From: Eleusine coracana subsp. coracana
Taxonomy: Eukaryota; Streptophyta; Magnoliopsida; Poales; Poaceae
NCBI GenBank assembly: GCA_032690845.1
Contig: CM064426.1
Location: forward strand, 59,434,631 to 59,498,630
Reading direction: 5' to 3'
DNA length: 64,000 bases
The notes under the pieces: model-generated
What the model was told of the DNA's origin: nothing
Database searches by the model: none
Seen by the model: the letters and a program-made list of their open reading frames with translations, nothing else
Shown here: positions 61,136 to 64,000 of the stretch, one piece after another
Position numbering within the stretch: position 1 is the stretch's first letter
Layout: every line of letters starts with the position of its first letter
Translations under genes and position numbers: made by a program

Positions 61136-61160
61136 CTATAACGCATTTTCAACCGCCAAT

Positions 61161-62288
61161 CACTAGTACATAACAATACTTCAGTGATGGTCAAAATTGG
61201 CCTACGGTGGCTTTTTTTCCACCGCCACTGGAAAATAAAGAAAGCTAGTGATGGGGCCATAACATTGCCACTGGAATGCAATTAAAATAAAAAATAGCAT
61301 GTAGGCCCATTGGGTCCACACCACTAGGTCGTGGCCTGAATCCCACCATGCCCACTAACTAGATCCGCCACCGTCCACCCTGTATCTACCGCCTGCTGAC
61401 TGGATCCTCCGCCCACCGCCTTGGATCTATCACCCGTCGCGCCGTGCGTGGAGAAGAGGCGGGTGGGCTTGGATTCGCCTGCCCGCCGCACCGCCCATGA
61501 AGAAGAGATGGCGGCACTAGGATCCACTAACCCATGATGCAGCGCATGGAGGAGGGGCAATGACGTCTGGATCCGCACTCTTGTCGTGCTGTGCAGGTAG
61601 GATACCTCGCCACGCTGACAGATCTGGTCGTCGCGCTGACAAATCCTATCACTGCGCCGATAGATCCGGTCGCCGCATCCTTGTCTTGGCCTCCATGCCA
61701 ATAGATCCATTCATCATGCCTTCATCTCGGCCTCTGTGTCGATGAATCAAGGAAGGAGGGGCGGGGAAGAGGCCGCGCGCGAAGGAAGGGGCAGCGCTAA
61801 GGAAGGAAGGGCAGGGAGAAAAAGGTGTCGCGCAGGGGAAGAGGTGGCGCCATCGCGCGCGCGAGGAGGGAGGAAGAGGCGGTGCCGTCATGCGCTAGAG
61901 GAGGGATGGGCAAGGTAGAGAGGGAAGACGCAGGGTTAGGGTTGAGAACGGAAACTGAGGATAAAAATATAAGACATCAAGTATATATATGCTGGTTAGA
62001 TTTGGGCTTTTTCAGTTTGGTATGTGAGCCGAAATTTCGAGTGGTGGCTGGATGATGTCAGCAAGCCGTCACTACTGAGAAAAAAATGCTTACATTAGCC
62101 TAAGCCGGCACTAGGTTAAAATTTTAATGTGACGGTTTTTGGTGACATCATCACGAGCCGCCACTGGGACTCGTGGTGACGGGTATTTTTCATGATGTCA
62201 CTTGTACACTTCCCAGGGGCAGGTTTTAGGTGCACCACCATTGGAAAAAAATGTCCCTGTGTCACTATAAGCCTGTTTTGTACTAGTG
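61161..62288. mobile_element. CACTA-type element, 1,128 bp
   Basis: CACTAGTACATAACAATAC at the left; TTTTGTACTAGTG at the right. Subterminal GCCACTGG / CCAGTGGCGG-type repeats at both sides. Flanking AAT and AGT differ by one base. Open frames in the GC-rich centre (61324-61918) are not convincing. Confidence 0.7.
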
Positions 62289-62522
62289 AGTGTAGGTCTT
62301 CTTTGTAAGTGTACATATGATCCTTGTATTTATTTGAGGAAAAAAGATATATTTAGCCATGGGACTGATGGAGACGAACTTGAGGAAAACAATATACATT
62401 AACACATGGTAAGCGTAAGCCAAATAAATAAACTAGTACTGCTCATTATTCATGGGAGGGAGACCAAGGCCGATCCGCCAAGGTGATTGTCGCTTATTTA
62501 TTTATGCTGTATCTGATTCTGC
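62289..62522. other. 3' flank of VWA gene 2
   Basis: Probable 3'UTR; an AATAAA on the minus strand (62502-62497) is only about 20 nt after the stop. Confidence 0.4.
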
Positions 62523-63950
62523 CTAGTGGTCGGTGAAGGAGCTCCGCCATTGCTCGATTGCGTGATCCGTAGTCTGCATAGTTGAATAGTGTATTTGGGT
62601 TATTGCAATCTGATTAGTTGATGTTGGTGTATAGTGCATATTATTGCACATTGAACCATTGAGAGCATAATTAGTATGTACCAGATATATGTCCTTCTGC
62701 CTTGCTCGGCTGATGTCCCGATGCAGGACGCTGACGAATTTGAGGGACTCATCATATTGTTGCTCTGACGAAGGCTGGAAAGGTGGCGGCATATCGTGCT
62801 CGAGCTTGCTCCAGAGTTCAAAGCGCTCGTCAATCATGTCCAAGAGCTCGATGGCATTGTTGCAGACAGTTTCATCCATCTCTTGAGCAGGTGCTTCGTT
62901 GGCCAACTGCTTGTGGGCCTCCTTCACCATTGCCTCTATAGCGGGCGTGCGGAACTGGGCTCCGTCCATGTAATAAGGCAAACCTGTAACAGTACCGCGC
63001 TGCATTTCATAGCTCGACAACCATGAGTAAATGCACCAAACCCCTAAGCCATGCTGCAGGATTCCCACCATCGCGTTGATATCATTGTCAATGCCTCCCA
63101 AGTCAAGGAAGGCCCTTGGGGCTTCTTTCCACGATGCGTCAGACTGCTTGAACTCCTTCCACTTCCTCTGCAGCGAGCTCGCAGCCATGGCCTGCAAAAC
63201 AGGGTCATCGTCTTCCCCTCTATGGACGGCACGGCCAGCCTCCTGTTTCAATACAAGTAAATCCTTCATTATGCTTTTAAGTAAGTCCACCACCTTGGAC
63301 CGGATCATCTGCAGCAAAAGCGCCGACAAGGGAGGGCAAGGGTTTTCAGGTGCCCGCCCAGTGTCAGTCGTGTGAATTGGGAGTGATATCGAGCAAGTCT
63401 CATTGAAGGTCGATTGCTTGCCCGGAACATCCTTGTACGTGACACTAGCAATGATCCCACTCAAAACTGTATTATAACCCCGCGACCAGGAACCAGTAGT
63501 ATAATTAAAGTAGACAACAAAGTCCTTCACCTCCCCCGCAGAGAGAATCCCAATGAAGATGCTTCCGGAACCCCCACGCTGTGGGTAGCCACCCGAGTCA
63601 ATTCTCGTTATCTTTAAACTACCAGAAGTTATGTTCAAGCAGGTGTTGACGGCAACAACTGTCTTTAAGCCACCTAAGCAGACGGCCAATGCTTCCATGA
63701 TCTTGGTCTCAAGGTTGTCAGCGATGGAGGAGTAGGTTCCACAGGATTCTTTCGCGATGAAGTGCAGTGCCTTTGAGTCATGACCCTTGCACAATCCGAA
63801 GGTATGGACTGGGTACTTTCGGAGTAGGAGTCGGACAATATCGGTGGGAGGGATACTCTCGTCGGTCCACTCAAATTTGCTGTTGTCCAAACCATCGGAA
63901 ATCAGAATTATGAAGCCTGCACGATTCTTGTCCTCTCGGCCATCCAGGAG
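62523..63950 (-). CDS. VWA-domain protein, VWA gene 2 (partial)
   Basis: Exons 2 (63950-62682) and 3 (62573-62523) of a gene whose first exon lies beyond the window end. The acceptor at 63951 (TTTACAG|CTCCTG), the intron positions and the sequence match gene 1: both open exon 2 with LLD, contain LISDGLDNS, KYPVHTFGL, LHFIAKES, GTYSS, AVCLGGLK, SFLDLGG- or AFLDLGG-like blocks, and end DHAI..WRSSFT. The visible part is 439 residues. Intron 2 (108 bp) is in frame without a stop, so the exons read through. The last metal-site Asp of the VWA domain (ISDG) is present; the first part of the site cannot be seen. Same strand as gene 1 and about 17 kb from it. Confidence 0.85.
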   Translation of the reverse strand, partial: LLDGREDKNRAGFIILISDGLDNSKFEWTDESIPPTDIVRLLLRKYPVHTFGLCKGHDSKALHFIAKESCGTYSSIADNLETKIMEALAVCLGGLKTVVAVNTCLNITSGSLKITRIDSGGYPQRGGSGSIFIGILSAGEVKDFVVYFNYTTGSWSRGYNTVLSGIIASVTYKDVPGKQSTFNETCSISLPIHTTDTGRAPENPCPPLSALLLQMIRSKVVDLLKSIMKDLLVLKQEAGRAVHRGEDDDPVLQAMAASSLQRKWKEFKQSDASWKEAPRAFLDLGGIDNDINAMVGILQHGLGVWCIYSWLSSYEMQRGTVTGLPYYMDGAQFRTPAIEAMVKEAHKQLANEAPAQEMDETVCNNAIELLDMIDERFELWSKLEHDMPPPFQPSSEQQYDESLKFVSVLHRDISRARQKDIYLVHTNYALNGSMCNNMHYTPTSTNQIAITQIHYSTMQTTDHAIEQWRSSFTDH

Positions 63951-64000
63951 CTGTAAACATTTTATTCCACAAAGAAAAAATAAATTATCCTTTTGATTTC

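Noticed and set aside
62523..63890. VWA gene 2 as one uninterrupted frame
   Set aside because: The frame opens at a TTG and includes a 108-bp segment with GT/AG ends at the same place as intron 2 of gene 1.

Overview
The window is nuclear DNA of a grass (Poaceae); a panicoid is my inference. The signs are Sirevirus-type Ty1/copia elements, CACTA elements with GTAGCGGC subterminal repeats, a Helitron, long non-coding LTRs with GC-rich blocks, GT/AG introns, and host genes of two families that form tandem clusters in grasses: an F-box gene resembling the DUF295 group and a VWA-domain gene. No RNA gene, CRISPR array or bacterial feature was seen. Most of the 64 kb is transposon sequence, much of it nested.

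Layout. 1-1550: decayed 3' end of a Ty1/copia element. 1551-6485: an 844-bp direct repeat in two copies about 4.1 kb apart; between them lie a foldback hairpin, a 995-bp TIR element and a CACTA remnant. 6552-7857 (minus): a two-exon F-box gene with an open frame. 8269-11505: copy 1 of a segmental duplication, carrying a 1.2-kb Helitron. 11506-17458: AT-rich DNA with a small MITE, then a long LTR-like element in reverse orientation. 17570-36370: copy 2 of the duplication, split by a 4.5-kb LTR-like insertion that is itself split by an 11.9-kb Sirevirus (element A, 23107-35037, TSD GATAG). 36060-37060: an older Sirevirus LTR. 37520-40835: a CACTA element (TSD AAA) with another CACTA-like element inside it. 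40887-41523: a hAT-like TIR element.

42442-46770 (minus): VWA gene 1, with a TATA box, a predicted 5'UTR intron and three coding exons. 47514-48479: a complete non-autonomous CACTA element (TSD TAG). 49018-62288: CACTA sequence containing a Sirevirus LTR, into which a second Sirevirus of the same LTR family (element B, 51045-60436, TSD ACTAG) inserted. 62523-63950 (minus): VWA gene 2, a paralogue of gene 1 whose first exon lies beyond the window.

The two Sireviruses have complementary defects. Element A keeps an open gag, most of pol and an env-like gene, but has lost the protease segment and carries an RT frameshift and an env-like stop. Element B has no pol at all, yet keeps gag (with five nonsense codons) and an env-like frame. 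Both carry short palindrome arrays in their LTRs and a second cluster just upstream of the env-like gene. Each of the three Sirevirus LTR families here uses a different palindrome. Two pairs of duplicated segments serve as internal empty-site controls that date insertions relative to the duplication.
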